The notes: generated from the letters alone by a model not told the origin. 64,000 bases of DNA from Microbacterium jejuense (GCF_019511665.1 NZ_JAEUAW010000009.1:97824-161823), one strand, 5' to 3'. Positions 8,113-16,654 are shown, counted from the first letter of the stretch. Numbers and translations: made by a program.

Positions 8113-8975
8113 CCTCGATCCCCGACGTCGAGGGCGCCCTCGACGCGCGCACCCTCGTTCACCGCACGCGGTCGTTCCGCTCGGTGTCGGCGCTCCTCGC
8201 GATCGCCTTCCTCGTGGTGCTCGGGCTCGTGTCGCTGCTGGCGCCGCTGCTGCCGCTGGACCCGACCACGACCGACCTGGCAGCGCGCTGGCAGCCGCCG
8301 AGTGCGGAGCACTGGTTCGGCACCGACGAGCTGGGCCGCGACTACTTCTCGCGCGTGGTCTACGGCGGTCGCATCTCGCTGACCGTCGGCGTTCTGGCGA
8401 TGGCCGCGGCGACCGCGATCGGCGTGGTCGTGGGCCTCGTCGCCGGGTACGCCGGCGGGCGCGTCGACGACCTGCTGATGCGCTTCGTCGACTTCCTGTC
8501 GTCGATCCCGTGGATGGTGCTGGTCATCGTCGTCAGCGTGTTCCTCAAGCCGGGGCTGTGGACGATCATCCTGGTGATCGGCGCGTTCTCGTGGATGGCG
8601 ACGGCCCGTCTCGTGCGCGCCGAGACGCTGTCGCTGCGCGAGCGCCCGTATGTCGGATACGCGCGGTACATCGGCGTGCCCCGCGTGCTCGTCGTGACCC
8701 GTCACGTGCTGCCGGATGCCGCGCCGACGATCATCGTGGCGGCGACTGCGAGCATCTCCAACGCGATCCTCACGGAGTCCGCGCTGAGCTTCCTGGGCCT
8801 GGGCATCCAGCCCCCGATGGCCTCGTGGGGCAGCCTGCTCGAGACCGCGCAGGACAGCCTGCAGGTGGCGCCGTACCTGGCCCTCATCCCCGGCATCCTG
8901 ATCCTGCTCACGGTGCTGTCGTTCAACGTGCTCGGCGATGCCCTGCGTCAGTCGGTCAGCGAAGGGGGTGCGTGA
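8109..8975 (+). CDS. Peptide-type ABC transporter permease, DppC-like
   Basis: This 288-residue second channel subunit has a cytoplasmic N-terminal tail, one membrane helix near residue 25, then the DppC hallmark WFGTDELGRDYFSRVVYGGRISL before the core helices. The EAA loop lies around ERPYVGYARYIGVPRVLVVTRHVLPDA, and a conserved SFLGLGIQPPMASWGSLL stretch follows. It overlaps the upstream permease by 4 bp, and its stop is shared with the next ATG (TGATG). It pairs with the DppB-like protein to form the membrane pore. Confidence 0.94.
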   Translation: MTSIPDVEGALDARTLVHRTRSFRSVSALLAIAFLVVLGLVSLLAPLLPLDPTTTDLAARWQPPSAEHWFGTDELGRDYFSRVVYGGRISLTVGVLAMAAATAIGVVVGLVAGYAGGRVDDLLMRFVDFLSSIPWMVLVIVVSVFLKPGLWTIILVIGAFSWMATARLVRAETLSLRERPYVGYARYIGVPRVLVVTRHVLPDAAPTIIVAATASISNAILTESALSFLGLGIQPPMASWGSLLETAQDSLQVAPYLALIPGILILLTVLSFNVLGDALRQSVSEGGA

Positions 8976-9793
8976 TGGGTGTGGATGCTGCATGCCGGAG
9001 CGATGTGCTGCTGAGCGTCGACGGGCTCACCGTCGACCTCCCGGGCCGCACCGGCGGGCGCGTGCGCGTGCTCGAGGACGTGTCGTTCGAGGTGCCCCGC
9101 GGCCGCGTGGTGGGGATCGTGGGGGAGTCCGGTTCGGGCAAGACGATGCTGCTGCGCTCGCTGCTGGACCTGCTGCCGGACGGGGCCGACCGGTCGTGGC
9201 GCAGGGTCGCGCTCGACGGCGACGACATCACGGCCGAGCTCCCGCGCCGACGGCTGCCGGCGGCGATGGTGTTCCAGGACCCGATGACCTCGTTCAACCC
9301 GCTCGTGCGCATCGGCGCGCATCTCACCGAGGTGGCCCAGCGCTTCCAGGGCGTCGGCCGGCGCGAGGCCACGGCGCTCGCCCGCGACGCGCTCGCCGCC
9401 GTGCGCATCCCCGACCCCGACCGGGTGCTGTCGCGCTACCCGCACGAGCTGTCGGGCGGCATGCGCCAGCGCGCCATGATCGCCATGGCCCTGCTGGCGC
9501 GCCCGGAGCTGCTGCTGGCCGACGAGCCGACGACCGCGCTCGACGCGACGATCCAGGCCCAGATCCTCGCGCTGCTGCGCACCCTCCAGGCCGAGCGCGC
9601 GCTCACGGTCCTCATCGTGACGCACGATCTCGGCGTCGTGGCGGCGGTGTGCGACGACGTGCTCGTGATGAAGGACGGCCGCATCGTCGAGACGGGGCCC
9701 GTGGACCGGGTGTTCGCCGAGCCGCGGCATCCCTACACGAAGACGCTGCTCGCGGCAGCGCCGGCCGCACCCGACGGGGGAGGGGACGCATGA
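8975..9793 (+). CDS. Peptide-type ABC transporter ATPase, DppD-like
   Basis: This 272-residue ATPase energises the importer. Motifs in order: Walker [10 protein letters not shown]-loop [12 protein letters not shown], signature [16 protein letters not shown], Walker [13 protein letters not shown] and the switch histidine in IVTHD. It lacks the ~50-residue C-terminal extension with zinc/iron-cluster cysteines found in many DppD/OppD proteins and ends shortly after [12 protein letters not shown]. The ATG overlaps the previous stop; an in-frame GTG one codon earlier is an alternative. Its end overlaps the next ATPase gene (ATGA). Confidence 0.93.
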   Translation: MGVDAACRSDVLLSVDGLTVDLPGRTGGRVRVLEDVSFEVPRGRVVGIVGESGSGKTMLLRSLLDLLPDGADRSWRRVALDGDDITAELPRRRLPAAMVFQDPMTSFNPLVRIGAHLTEVAQRFQGVGRREATALARDALAAVRIPDPDRVLSRYPHELSGGMRQRAMIAMALLARPELLLADEPTTALDATIQAQILALLRTLQAERALTVLIVTHDLGVVAAVCDDVLVMKDGRIVETGPVDRVFAEPRHPYTKTLLAAAPAAPDGGGDA

Positions 9794-10695
9794 GCGTGCA
9801 GACCGAGGAGCTCGTGCGCGTCGACGGGCTGGTCAAGACGTTCCCGGTGCGCAACGCGTGGGGCCGCAAGACCGGCACGGTGCAGGCTGTCGACGGCATC
9901 GACCTGACGATCCGGCGCGGCGAGACGCTGGCGCTGGTCGGCGAGTCCGGCAGCGGCAAGTCGACGCTCGGCCGCTGCATCCTCCAGATGGAGGAGCCCA
10001 CCGCCGGCACGGTGGCCTACGACGGCGTCGACCTCACGGCGCTGCCGCGCGGGGAGCGGGCGGCGCACCACCGGTCGATGCAGGTCATCTTCCAGGACCC
10101 GTTCTCGTCGCTCAATCCGCACCGCACGGCGCTGCAGAACGTGCTCGAGCCGCTGCAGGCGCTCGCGCCCGGTGACGACGCGCGTGAGCGTGCGATCGAG
10201 GCGCTCGGCGCCGTCGGGATCGAAGGGGATGCCGTCCACCGACGCCCGCGCGCCTTCTCGGGCGGACAGCGCCAGCGCATCGTGATCGCCCGCGCGATCG
10301 CCGTGCGCCCCGGGTTCGTGGTGTGCGACGAGCCGCTGTCGGCTCTGGACATGTCGATCCAGGCGCAGGTCACCGACCTGCTGCTGCAGCTGCAGCGCGA
10401 CCTCGACCTGACGTACCTGTTCATCACACACGACCTGTCGGTGGTGCGCGAGATCGCGACGCGCACCGCGGTGATGAACCGCGGCCGCATCGTCGAGCTC
10501 GGGCCCACCGCCGAGGTCTTCGCATCGCCGCAGCACGCGTACACGCGCCACCTGCTCGACGCCGCGTTGACGGCGGACCCGGTCCGCGCCCGCGCGCGCC
10601 TGGAGCGCATCTCGGCGCGCCCCGATCCGGTCGGCCTGGAGCCCGACGGAACGGCGCTCGTCGAGGTGTCGCCCGGCCACGTCGTCCTGCGCTGA
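9790..10695 (+). CDS. Peptide-type ABC transporter ATPase, DppF-like
   Basis: This 301-residue second ATPase would form a heterodimer with the DppD-like protein. Motifs: Walker A GESGSGKST, Q-loop IFQDPFSSLNPH, signature FSGGQRQRIVIARAIA (Phe replaces the usual Leu, common in DppF), Walker B VVCDEPLSALD, and switch FITHDLSVV. The N-terminal KTFPVRNAWGRKTGTVQAVDGI pattern is the OppF/DppF type. It is the last gene of the importer operon; downstream come tandem 35-bp repeats rather than an obvious terminator hairpin. Confidence 0.93.
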   Translation: MSVQTEELVRVDGLVKTFPVRNAWGRKTGTVQAVDGIDLTIRRGETLALVGESGSGKSTLGRCILQMEEPTAGTVAYDGVDLTALPRGERAAHHRSMQVIFQDPFSSLNPHRTALQNVLEPLQALAPGDDARERAIEALGAVGIEGDAVHRRPRAFSGGQRQRIVIARAIAVRPGFVVCDEPLSALDMSIQAQVTDLLLQLQRDLDLTYLFITHDLSVVREIATRTAVMNRGRIVELGPTAEVFASPQHAYTRHLLDAALTADPVRARARLERISARPDPVGLEPDGTALVEVSPGHVVLR

Positions 10696-10800
10696 CCCCC
10701 GGTGGTCGAGCGGAGCGAGGAACGAGGAGGCCCCCGCTCGTTGAGCGGAGCGAGGAACGAGCAGGCCCCCGCTCGTTGAGCGGAGCGAGGAACGAGCGAA
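10696..10800. repeat. Three tandem 35-bp units containing GAGCGGAGCGAGGAACGAG
   Basis: The core GAGCGGAGCGAGGAACGAG recurs at about 10708, 10743 and 10778, exactly 35 bp apart, and units 2 and 3 are nearly identical over their length. A related sequence in inverted orientation, around CTCGCTCGTCCCTCGCTCGCTCAACG, lies near 10890-10918. I see no gene here. The elements look like an actinobacterial intergenic REP-type repeat. Confidence 0.75.
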
Positions 10801-10942
10801 GACGAAACGCCGTGTGCCGCCATGCGGACCCGACGACCTCGCCGACACACGCGGACGGCCGCGTTCCCAAGAGCGTCTCGCCACGTTTCGTCTCGCTCGT
10901 CCCTCGCTCGCTCAACGACCCGAACGTGGACCGTGTTCGTGC

Positions 10943-10948
10943 TAACGT
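10943..10948 (+). promoter_or_regulatory. Candidate -10 box (TAACGT) for leader ORF and patatin-like gene
   Basis: TAACGT lies about 37 nt before the leader ORF start. It would give a transcript covering the leader peptide, the hairpin and the patatin-like gene. Confidence 0.45.
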
Positions 10949-10985
10949 CGTCGCGATCGTGGTTCGACGACAGGAGGTGACACCC

Positions 10986-11039
10986 ATGAACGCAGTATCC
11001 GTATCGGGTGCTCCCCGCTGTTCACGATCGCGCGGCTGA
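10986..11039 (+). CDS. 17-residue putative leader peptide upstream of the patatin-like gene
   Basis: A short ORF (MNAVSVSGAPRCSRSRG) has one of the best Shine-Dalgarno sites in the window, AGGAGGTGA at 10972-10980, 5 nt before its ATG. A 9-bp inverted repeat, GGTGCTCCC at 11007-11015 and GGGAGCACC at 11053-11061, pairs sequence inside the ORF with sequence after its stop, so ribosome position could decide whether the hairpin forms. This suggests translation-linked control of the downstream gene 50 nt away. No known leader family is recognised. Translation and function are inferred. Confidence 0.5.
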   Translation: MNAVSVSGAPRCSRSRG

Positions 11040-11088
11040 GGTCATCGCCGCCGGGAGCACCGCTCGCGAATCGCGAAAGGCGACTCCC

Positions 11089-11973
11089 ATGAACAACACC
11101 TTCTCTCCTACCCGCGCCCTCGTCCTGGGCGGCGGCGGGTCCACCGGCAACGCGTGGCTCATCGGCATCGTCGCGGGGCTCTTCGAGGCAGGCGTGGACG
11201 TGACCACCGCCGACCTCACGATCGGCACGTCTGCCGGCGCGACGGCCGCCGCACAGCTGGCCGGCGCCGCGACCGCCGAGCTGTACGCGCTCACGGTCGC
11301 ACCCCCGCCGGCGCGTCCGGACCCGCGTCAGGGACCGGCGTTCTCGTCGCGGCCGGGGGTCGACCACCTCGAGCGGACCGGCCGCATCATCGCCGAGTCG
11401 GCCGATGCCGCCGACATGCGCCGTCGCATGGGCACGTCTGCCATCGAGCTCGCCGTCGCCGACCCGGACTGGCAGCCGCGCTGGCGCCGCACCGTCGCGG
11501 CCCGGCTGCCCGACCCGCGCTGGCCCGAGCGCCCGGTGCAGCTGACCGTCGTCGACGCGCGCACCGGCGAGGGCGTCGCCCTCGACCGCGACAGCGGCGT
11601 GGACCTCGTGGATGCCGTCGCCGCGAGCACCGCAGGCGGCGCGGCGTACCGCATCGGCGAGGACTGGTACATCGATGGCGGCTACCGCACCAACGCCGAC
11701 AATGCCGACCTCGCCGCAGGCTTCGACCGGGTGCTCGTGCTGTCGCCCTTCGGCGGACGCACCCGCACCCCGGCCGAGTGGGGTCTCGACCTCGCGACGC
11801 AGGTGGAGGCCCTCCGAGCGGAGGGCAGCCGCGTCGAGGTCGTCGGTCCGCCTGCCGAGGCCGAGCACCTCTTCGTGCACGCGATGAACGCCGCACTGCG
11901 GCCCGCGGCTGCCGAGACGGGGCACGCTCAGGGGCTCGCGCTCGCCGCGTCGCTCGACGAGTTCTGGCGCTGA
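11089..11973 (+). CDS. Patatin-like phospholipase/lipid acyl hydrolase
   Basis: This 294-residue protein carries the Ser-Asp dyad of patatin-like acyl hydrolases. The oxyanion-hole loop is LVLGGGGSTGN (12-21), the nucleophile is Ser48 in GTSAG, and the catalytic Asp196 lies in the DGG motif (WYIDGGYR). There is no signal peptide, so it is likely cytoplasmic. AAAGG precedes the ATG by about 9 nt. It lies downstream of a leader ORF and hairpin, and a strong bidirectional hairpin separates it from the convergent phosphohexomutase gene. Lipid substrate is unknown. Confidence 0.9.
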   Translation: MNNTFSPTRALVLGGGGSTGNAWLIGIVAGLFEAGVDVTTADLTIGTSAGATAAAQLAGAATAELYALTVAPPPARPDPRQGPAFSSRPGVDHLERTGRIIAESADAADMRRRMGTSAIELAVADPDWQPRWRRTVAARLPDPRWPERPVQLTVVDARTGEGVALDRDSGVDLVDAVAASTAGGAAYRIGEDWYIDGGYRTNADNADLAAGFDRVLVLSPFGGRTRTPAEWGLDLATQVEALRAEGSRVEVVGPPAEAEHLFVHAMNAALRPAAAETGHAQGLALAASLDEFWR

Positions 11974-11980
11974 ACCGCAA

Positions 11981-12019
11981 GACGACGGGGATGCCGCGGC
12001 CCGCGGCATCCCCGTCGTC
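11981..12019. terminator. Bidirectional GGATGCC/GGCATCC terminator hairpin
   Basis: Perfect 18-bp stem with a 3-nt loop between the 3' ends of the convergent patatin-like and phosphohexomutase genes; it can act on both strands. Confidence 0.85.
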
Positions 12020-12040
12020 TTCGGATCACCCGATCGGGGT

Positions 12041-14047
12041 TCAGCCCCCGTACTCGACCAGCAGCGCGCGGGCGCCGTCGGCCAGCGCCGCGATGCGGGC
12101 TGCCGCGTCGTCGCGGTCGTCGCCGCGCACGTCGAGGTACAGCTTGAGCTTGGGCTCGGTGCCGCTGGGCCGAACGATGACGCGCGACCCGTCGGCGAGC
12201 CACAGTCGCAGGACGTCCCCGGGCGGCAGGTCCTCGAAGCCGTCCGTGAGGTCGTCGACGCGGTCGACCGCGACGCCGCCGACGGATTCGGGATGCCGGT
12301 CCCGCAGCGCCGCCATGATCCGGCCGATCTGCGACACGTCCTCGACGCGGATCGAGACCTGGTCGCTCGCGAACGCGCCGAACAGCTCGTCGAACTCGGC
12401 GAGCAGGTCGCGGAGCGTCGCACCGCGCCCGCGCGCCTCGGACACCATGCCGAGGATGGCGACGGCGGCCGAGATGCCGTCCTTGTCGCGCACCGTCCCC
12501 GGGTTCACGAGGTAGCCGAGCGCCTCCTCGAAGCCGAACGCGATGCCGGGCGCGCGCGAGATCCACTTGAAGCCGGTGAGCGTGGCGTGGAAGCCGAGGC
12601 CGTAGTGCTCGGCGACCGTCTGCAGGCCGGGCGACGACACCAGCGAGCACGCGAGCGAGGCGCCCGCCGTGTCACCGGTCTCGGCGACGAGGCGTGCCGC
12701 GCGCCACCCGAGCAGCAGCCCGATCTCGTTGCCGGTCAGCCGGCGCCAGCCGCCCTCGGCCGTTTCGTCGGGGATCGCGACCGCGAGCCGGTCGGCGTCG
12801 GGGTCGTTCGCGATGACGAGCTCGGCGCCCGCTTCGCGCGCGGCCTCGAACGACAGGTCCATCGCGCCGGGTTCCTCGGGGTTGGGGAACGCGACCGTCG
12901 GGAACGAGCCGTCGGGCTCGAGCTGCGCCGCGACGGGCACCGGCTCGGGGTAGCCGGCCGTCTGCAGGATGCGCGACAGGGTCTGCCAGCCCACGCCGTG
13001 CATCGCCGTGTACACCCACGTGAGACCCTGGGCGCCCTCGGGCGCCGGTGCGACGGCGGCCGTGGCCTCGATGTAGGCGTCGACGACGTCTTCGGTTGCC
13101 GTCTCGAAGCCCAGCGAGCGCGGGATGGTGCCGATGTCGCCCTCGGCGGCGACACGGTCGATGTGCGCGGCGATCTCGCCGTCGGCCGGCGGGACGATCT
13201 GCGACCCGTCGTCGGCGCCACCGAGGTACACCTTGTAGCCGTTGTCGTCGGGCGGGTTGTGGCTCGCCGTCACCATGACGCCGGCCGCGGCGCCGAAGTG
13301 CCGCACGGCGAACGCCAGCACGGGCGTCGGCAGCAGCCGCGGCAGCAGGATCGCCCGCAGGCCCGCTCCGGCGAAGATCTCGGCCGAGTCGCGCGCGAAC
13401 ACGTCGGAGTTGCGGCGACCGTCGTAGCCGATCACCACGATCGGGGCGTCGTCGAGGATGCCGGGCACCTCGGGACCCTCGGCCGCCAGCGCGTCTTCGG
13501 ACGGCGCTTCGGTCAGCTCGGGTGCGGTCGGCTCGTCGGCGCTGCCGGTCTCGGCGTCGGCGTCCTCGCCGGTGGCGTCGGAAGCGGCGCCTTCGGTGTC
13601 GGGACCGGCGCCGGCGTCGTCGTCGGACTCTGCGCTCACGTCGCGCTCGGTGTCCGCCGCGGGCGCCGCGACCTCGACGGCGTCGCTGTCCGCATCCGCT
13701 GCCAGGGTCGCGGGCGCCTCCGCGGCCGAGCCGAGCGGCTCCAGCCCGGCCTGCTCGCGCACGTAGGCGGCGAGGCCCGCGGCGGCCTGCGCCACGAGCA
13801 CCCGGTTCATGCGGTTGGTGCCGGCGCCGAGCGCGCCGCGCAAGCCGGCGGTGCCGAACGCGAGGCGCGTGCCGAAGCGATCGTCGAGCTCCGCCCGTGC
13901 GGCGGCGTCGTCCGCCTCCGCCGCCTCGATCAGCGCACGCAGCTCGGCGCGGGTCTCGCCGTCGGGATCCTGTGCCAGCCACGCCTGTGCGCGTGCGAGC
14001 ACCGAGTCGTCGCCGCCGCCCGGGCCGGCGGCATCCTGCTCGCTCAC
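12041..14047 (-). CDS. Phosphohexomutase (phosphomannomutase/phosphoglucomutase family)
   Basis: The enzyme interconverts hexose-1- and hexose-6-phosphates (or pentose phosphates). Motifs: AFGTAGLRG near the N-terminus, catalytic phosphoserine Ser262 in TASHNP, metal loop DPDADR, and the phosphate-binding RPSGTEPK near the C-terminus. At 668 residues it is about 100 longer than usual: residues 102-200 (13448-13744) are an Ala/Asp/Glu-rich low-complexity segment inserted in domain 1, just before VVIGYDGRRNSDVFA. The GTG overlaps the stop of the purine nucleoside phosphorylase gene (GTGA), a link that fits ribose-1-phosphate or deoxyribose-1-phosphate recycling. It could be a phosphopentomutase by context. 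Confidence 0.9.
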   Translation of the reverse strand: MSEQDAAGPGGGDDSVLARAQAWLAQDPDGETRAELRALIEAAEADDAAARAELDDRFGTRLAFGTAGLRGALGAGTNRMNRVLVAQAAAGLAAYVREQAGLEPLGSAAEAPATLAADADSDAVEVAAPAADTERDVSAESDDDAGAGPDTEGAASDATGEDADAETGSADEPTAPELTEAPSEDALAAEGPEVPGILDDAPIVVIGYDGRRNSDVFARDSAEIFAGAGLRAILLPRLLPTPVLAFAVRHFGAAAGVMVTASHNPPDDNGYKVYLGGADDGSQIVPPADGEIAAHIDRVAAEGDIGTIPRSLGFETATEDVVDAYIEATAAVAPAPEGAQGLTWVYTAMHGVGWQTLSRILQTAGYPEPVPVAAQLEPDGSFPTVAFPNPEEPGAMDLSFEAAREAGAELVIANDPDADRLAVAIPDETAEGGWRRLTGNEIGLLLGWRAARLVAETGDTAGASLACSLVSSPGLQTVAEHYGLGFHATLTGFKWISRAPGIAFGFEEALGYLVNPGTVRDKDGISAAVAILGMVSEARGRGATLRDLLAEFDELFGAFASDQVSIRVEDVSQIGRIMAALRDRHPESVGGVAVDRVDDLTDGFEDLPPGDVLRLWLADGSRVIVRPSGTEPKLKLYLDVRGDDRDDAAARIAALADGARALLVEYGG

Positions 14048-14877
14048 ATCGCGCCGATCACTCGGGCCAGCAGCGAAGAGATGACCGGCTCGGCCTCGCG
14101 GCCGGCGTCGATCACCTCCTGGTGGCTGAGCGGGGTGGTCTGGATGCCGGCGGCCATGTTCGTGATGAGCGAGAAGCCCAGGATCTCCATGCCCGCCTGA
14201 CGGGCGGCGATCGCCTCGAGCGCCGTCGACATGCCGACGATGTGACCGCCGATCGTCTTGGCCATGTGGACCTCGGCGGGCGTCTCGTACTGCGGCCCGC
14301 GGAACTGGCAGTAGACCCCCTCGTCGAGGCTGGGGTCGATCGAACGGGCGAGGTCGCGCAGACGCAGCGAGTACAGGTCGGTGAGGTCGATGAAGGTCGC
14401 GCCCTCGAGCGGCGAGTCGCCGGTGAGGTTGATGTGGTCGCTGATGAGCACAGGGCGTCCCGGCGTCCAGGTGTGCTTGATGCCGCCGGCGCCGTTGGTG
14501 AGCACCATGGTGCGCGCGCCCGTCGCCGCGGCGGTGCGCACGCTGTGCACGACGCGGCGGACGCCGTAGCCCTCGTAGTAGTGCGTGCGCGCCCCGATGA
14601 CGAGCACGCGGCGGCCCTTGGGGGTGATGACGCTGCGGAGCGTGCCCACGTGTCCGGCGAGAGCGGGGGCGCTGAATCCCGTCACCTGCGTGGCGGGGAA
14701 CGTCGCGGTCGTCTCGCCGAGCAGCTCGGCGGCCTTGCCCCAGCCGCTGCCGAGGGTGAGCGCGATGTCGTGGCGCTCGACGCCCGTGATGCGGGCGATG
14801 TCCTCCGCGGCGGCGGCGGCGACCGCGAACGGGTCGGCGGCGGGGTCGTCGAGAGGATTGCCGTTGGTGTCTGACAT
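14044..14877 (-). CDS. punA: Purine nucleoside phosphorylase, trimeric (class II) type
   Basis: The enzyme cleaves purine nucleosides with phosphate to give free base and (deoxy)ribose-1-phosphate. The 277-residue protein has LTLGSGWGKAAE (phosphate loop), ARTHYYEGY, TNGAGGI, CQFRGPQYETPAEVHM and GFSLITNMAAG, the conserved segments of the mammalian-like trimeric PNP family. The ATG has a TAAAGT -10 box exactly 6 nt upstream, so it is probably leaderless. The downstream phosphohexomutase is translationally coupled and may use its sugar-1-phosphate product. Confidence 0.94.
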   Translation of the reverse strand: MSDTNGNPLDDPAADPFAVAAAAAEDIARITGVERHDIALTLGSGWGKAAELLGETTATFPATQVTGFSAPALAGHVGTLRSVITPKGRRVLVIGARTHYYEGYGVRRVVHSVRTAAATGARTMVLTNGAGGIKHTWTPGRPVLISDHINLTGDSPLEGATFIDLTDLYSLRLRDLARSIDPSLDEGVYCQFRGPQYETPAEVHMAKTIGGHIVGMSTALEAIAARQAGMEILGFSLITNMAAGIQTTPLSHQEVIDAGREAEPVISSLLARVIGAM

Positions 14878-14883
14878 GGGACC

Positions 14884-14889
14884 ACTTTA
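14884..14889 (-). promoter_or_regulatory. -10 box (TAAAGT) of leaderless punA
   Basis: TAAAGT on the minus strand, 6 nt before the ATG. Confidence 0.65.
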
Positions 14890-14978
14890 GGAACCGCGGG
14901 CCGTGAGAGCCAGAACGGCCGTGAGCGCCCGCACGCCGGGAGTGTCGCGGCATGTCGTGCCGGGGGCGCCCGGCAGGG

Positions 14979-14984
14979 AAGAAT
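14979..14984 (+). promoter_or_regulatory. -10-like box (AAGAAT) of the LpdA-like gene
   Basis: AAGAAT followed by GGAAGTC and then ATG. The layout matches CACAAT-GGACCC-ATG at 29600 and GAGAAT-GGAGCAC-ATG at 45579, and it favours the 14992 start over the ATG at 14983. Confidence 0.45.
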
Positions 14985-14991
14985 GGAAGTC

Positions 14992-16440
14992 ATGTCGATC
15001 AGCTTCGAGACCACCCAGAGCGTCGCCATCCTGGGCGGCGGACCCGGAGGCTACGAAGCGGCGCTCGCCGCCGCCCAGCTCGGAGCCGAGGTGACCGTCG
15101 TCGAACGGGCGGGCATCGGCGGCTCGGCCGTCATCACCGACGTCGTCCCCTCGAAGTCCCTCATCGCCACCGCCGACGCGGCCGTCGCGATCGCGGGCGC
15201 CGGCGACCTCGGCGTGCAGCTGTTCGCGAAGGGCAAGGACGGCAAGCCGCTCAAGCCCGAGATCGCCATCAACCTCTCGGCCGTCAACAAGCGACTGCTG
15301 ACGCTGGCGCGCCAGCAGTCCGACGACATGCGCGCCTCGCTCGTCGAGGCGGGCGTGCGCATCATCTCGGGCCACGGACGCCTCGAGGGCGACAACGCCG
15401 TGGTCGTCTCGACCGGCCCGGGCGGCACCGACTTCGATCGCATCGAGGCCGACACCCTTGTCGTCTCGACCGGCTCCTCGCCGCGCGAGCTCGCGACCGC
15501 CAAGCCCGACGGCGAGCGCATCCTCACGTGGACGCAGCTGTACAACATGTCTGCGCTGCCCCAGCACCTCATCGTCGTCGGGTCCGGCGTCACGGGCGCC
15601 GAGTTCGCCGGCGCGTACATGAACCTGGGTGCGAAGGTGACGCTGGTCTCCAGCCGCGACCAGGTGCTGCCGGGCGAAGACAAGGATGCCGCGGCCGTCC
15701 TGGAGCGCGTCTTCAAGCGCGGCGGCATGAAGGTGCTGTCGAAGTCGCGCGCCGACAAGGTCGAGAACACCGGCGACGGCGTCGTCGTGACGCTGTCGGA
15801 CGGCCGCACCGTCGAAGGAAGCCACTGCCTCATGGCGGTGGGCTCGATCCCCAACACGCGCGGCATCGGGCTCGAAGAGGCCGGCGTGCAGATGACCGAG
15901 TCCGGTCACATCCAGGTCAACCGTGTCGCCCGTACGTCGGTGCCGAACATCTACGCCGCCGGCGACTGCACCACGTTCGTGCCGCTCGCGTCTGTCGCCT
16001 CGATGCAGGGCCGCACCGCCGTCTTCCACGCGCTCGGCGACGTCGTGATCCCGCTGGAGCGACGCCGCATCACCTCGAACATCTTCACCGCGCCCGAGAT
16101 CGCCACGATCGGCTGGCAGGAGAACGACATCGAAGAGGGGCTGATCAACGGCGTCGTGCACAAGCTGCCCCTCGCCGCCAACCCGCGCGCGAAGATGATG
16201 GGCATCAAGGACGGCTTCGTCAAGATCATCGCCCGCGAGGGCAGCGGCACCGTCATCGGCGGCGTGATCGTCGGCCCGCGCGCGTCCGAGCTCATCTACC
16301 CGATCGCCATCGCCGTCGAACGGCGCCTGACCGTCGACCAGGTCTCGCGCGTGTTCGCGGTGTACCCGTCGCTGTCGGGCAGCATCACCGACGCGGCCCG
16401 CGCGATGCACGTCGTCGACCACAACGTCTACGGCGGCTGA
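14992..16440 (+). CDS. lpdA: LpdA-like FAD-dependent NAD(P)H-quinone dehydrogenase
   Basis: This 482-residue protein has the two-dinucleotide-fold layout of flavoprotein disulfide reductases: VAILGGGPGGYEAALAAAQLG binds FAD, VVGSGVTGAEFAGAY binds NAD(P)H, and YAAGDCTTFVPLAS is the second FAD motif. The redox disulfide is absent: where lipoamide dehydrogenases have a CxxxxC, this has GIGGSAVITDVVPSKS. That matches the mycobacterial LpdA group, which reduces quinones rather than lipoamide. The start is probably leaderless; an in-frame ATG three codons upstream is the alternative. It is transcribed away from punA and followed by palindromic intergenic DNA. Confidence 0.9.
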   Translation: MSISFETTQSVAILGGGPGGYEAALAAAQLGAEVTVVERAGIGGSAVITDVVPSKSLIATADAAVAIAGAGDLGVQLFAKGKDGKPLKPEIAINLSAVNKRLLTLARQQSDDMRASLVEAGVRIISGHGRLEGDNAVVVSTGPGGTDFDRIEADTLVVSTGSSPRELATAKPDGERILTWTQLYNMSALPQHLIVVGSGVTGAEFAGAYMNLGAKVTLVSSRDQVLPGEDKDAAAVLERVFKRGGMKVLSKSRADKVENTGDGVVVTLSDGRTVEGSHCLMAVGSIPNTRGIGLEEAGVQMTESGHIQVNRVARTSVPNIYAAGDCTTFVPLASVASMQGRTAVFHALGDVVIPLERRRITSNIFTAPEIATIGWQENDIEEGLINGVVHKLPLAANPRAKMMGIKDGFVKIIAREGSGTVIGGVIVGPRASELIYPIAIAVERRLTVDQVSRVFAVYPSLSGSITDAARAMHVVDHNVYGG

Positions 16441-16509
16441 GCCCGGCGGTCCCTCACCCGCCGCGTGCGCACCCGCCGGGCGAGCGTCTTCTCGGCCGCC
16501 GCACGCAGA

Positions 16510-16606
16510 ATCGGATCCGCATGTGCGGATTCCCGCGGCGACACGCCGCGCCGACGGCCGCAGAAGTGGCATGTCGCGCCGAGGCTCCGCACGTGCGGAT
16601 CCGATG
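16510..16606. repeat. Inverted-repeat element with TCCGCAYGTGCGGA palindromes
   Basis: Two palindromes, ATCCGCATGTGCGGAT at 16515-16530 and TCCGCACGTGCGGA at 16586-16599, also form the ends of a larger inverted repeat of about 20 bp each (ATCGGATCCGCA... versus ...TGCGGATCCGAT) around roughly 55 bp. It lies in the non-coding gap between lpdA and the convergent small gene. I find no gene in the rest of this gap apart from the hairpin at 16655-16684. Confidence 0.65.
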
Positions 16607-16654
16607 CAGCGCCGAGCGCGTCGGGCGCCTGACGCGTTGCGCAGAACATGAGGC

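Noticed and set aside
10696..10800. Tandem 35-bp units considered as a CRISPR array
   Set aside because: The units are contiguous with no unique spacers, number only three, and no cas gene is present.
14983..14991. ATG at 14983 as the start of the LpdA-like gene
   Set aside because: It overlaps the -10-like AAGAAT box, and the ATG at 14992 fits the spacing used by other leaderless genes here. The longer start is not excluded.
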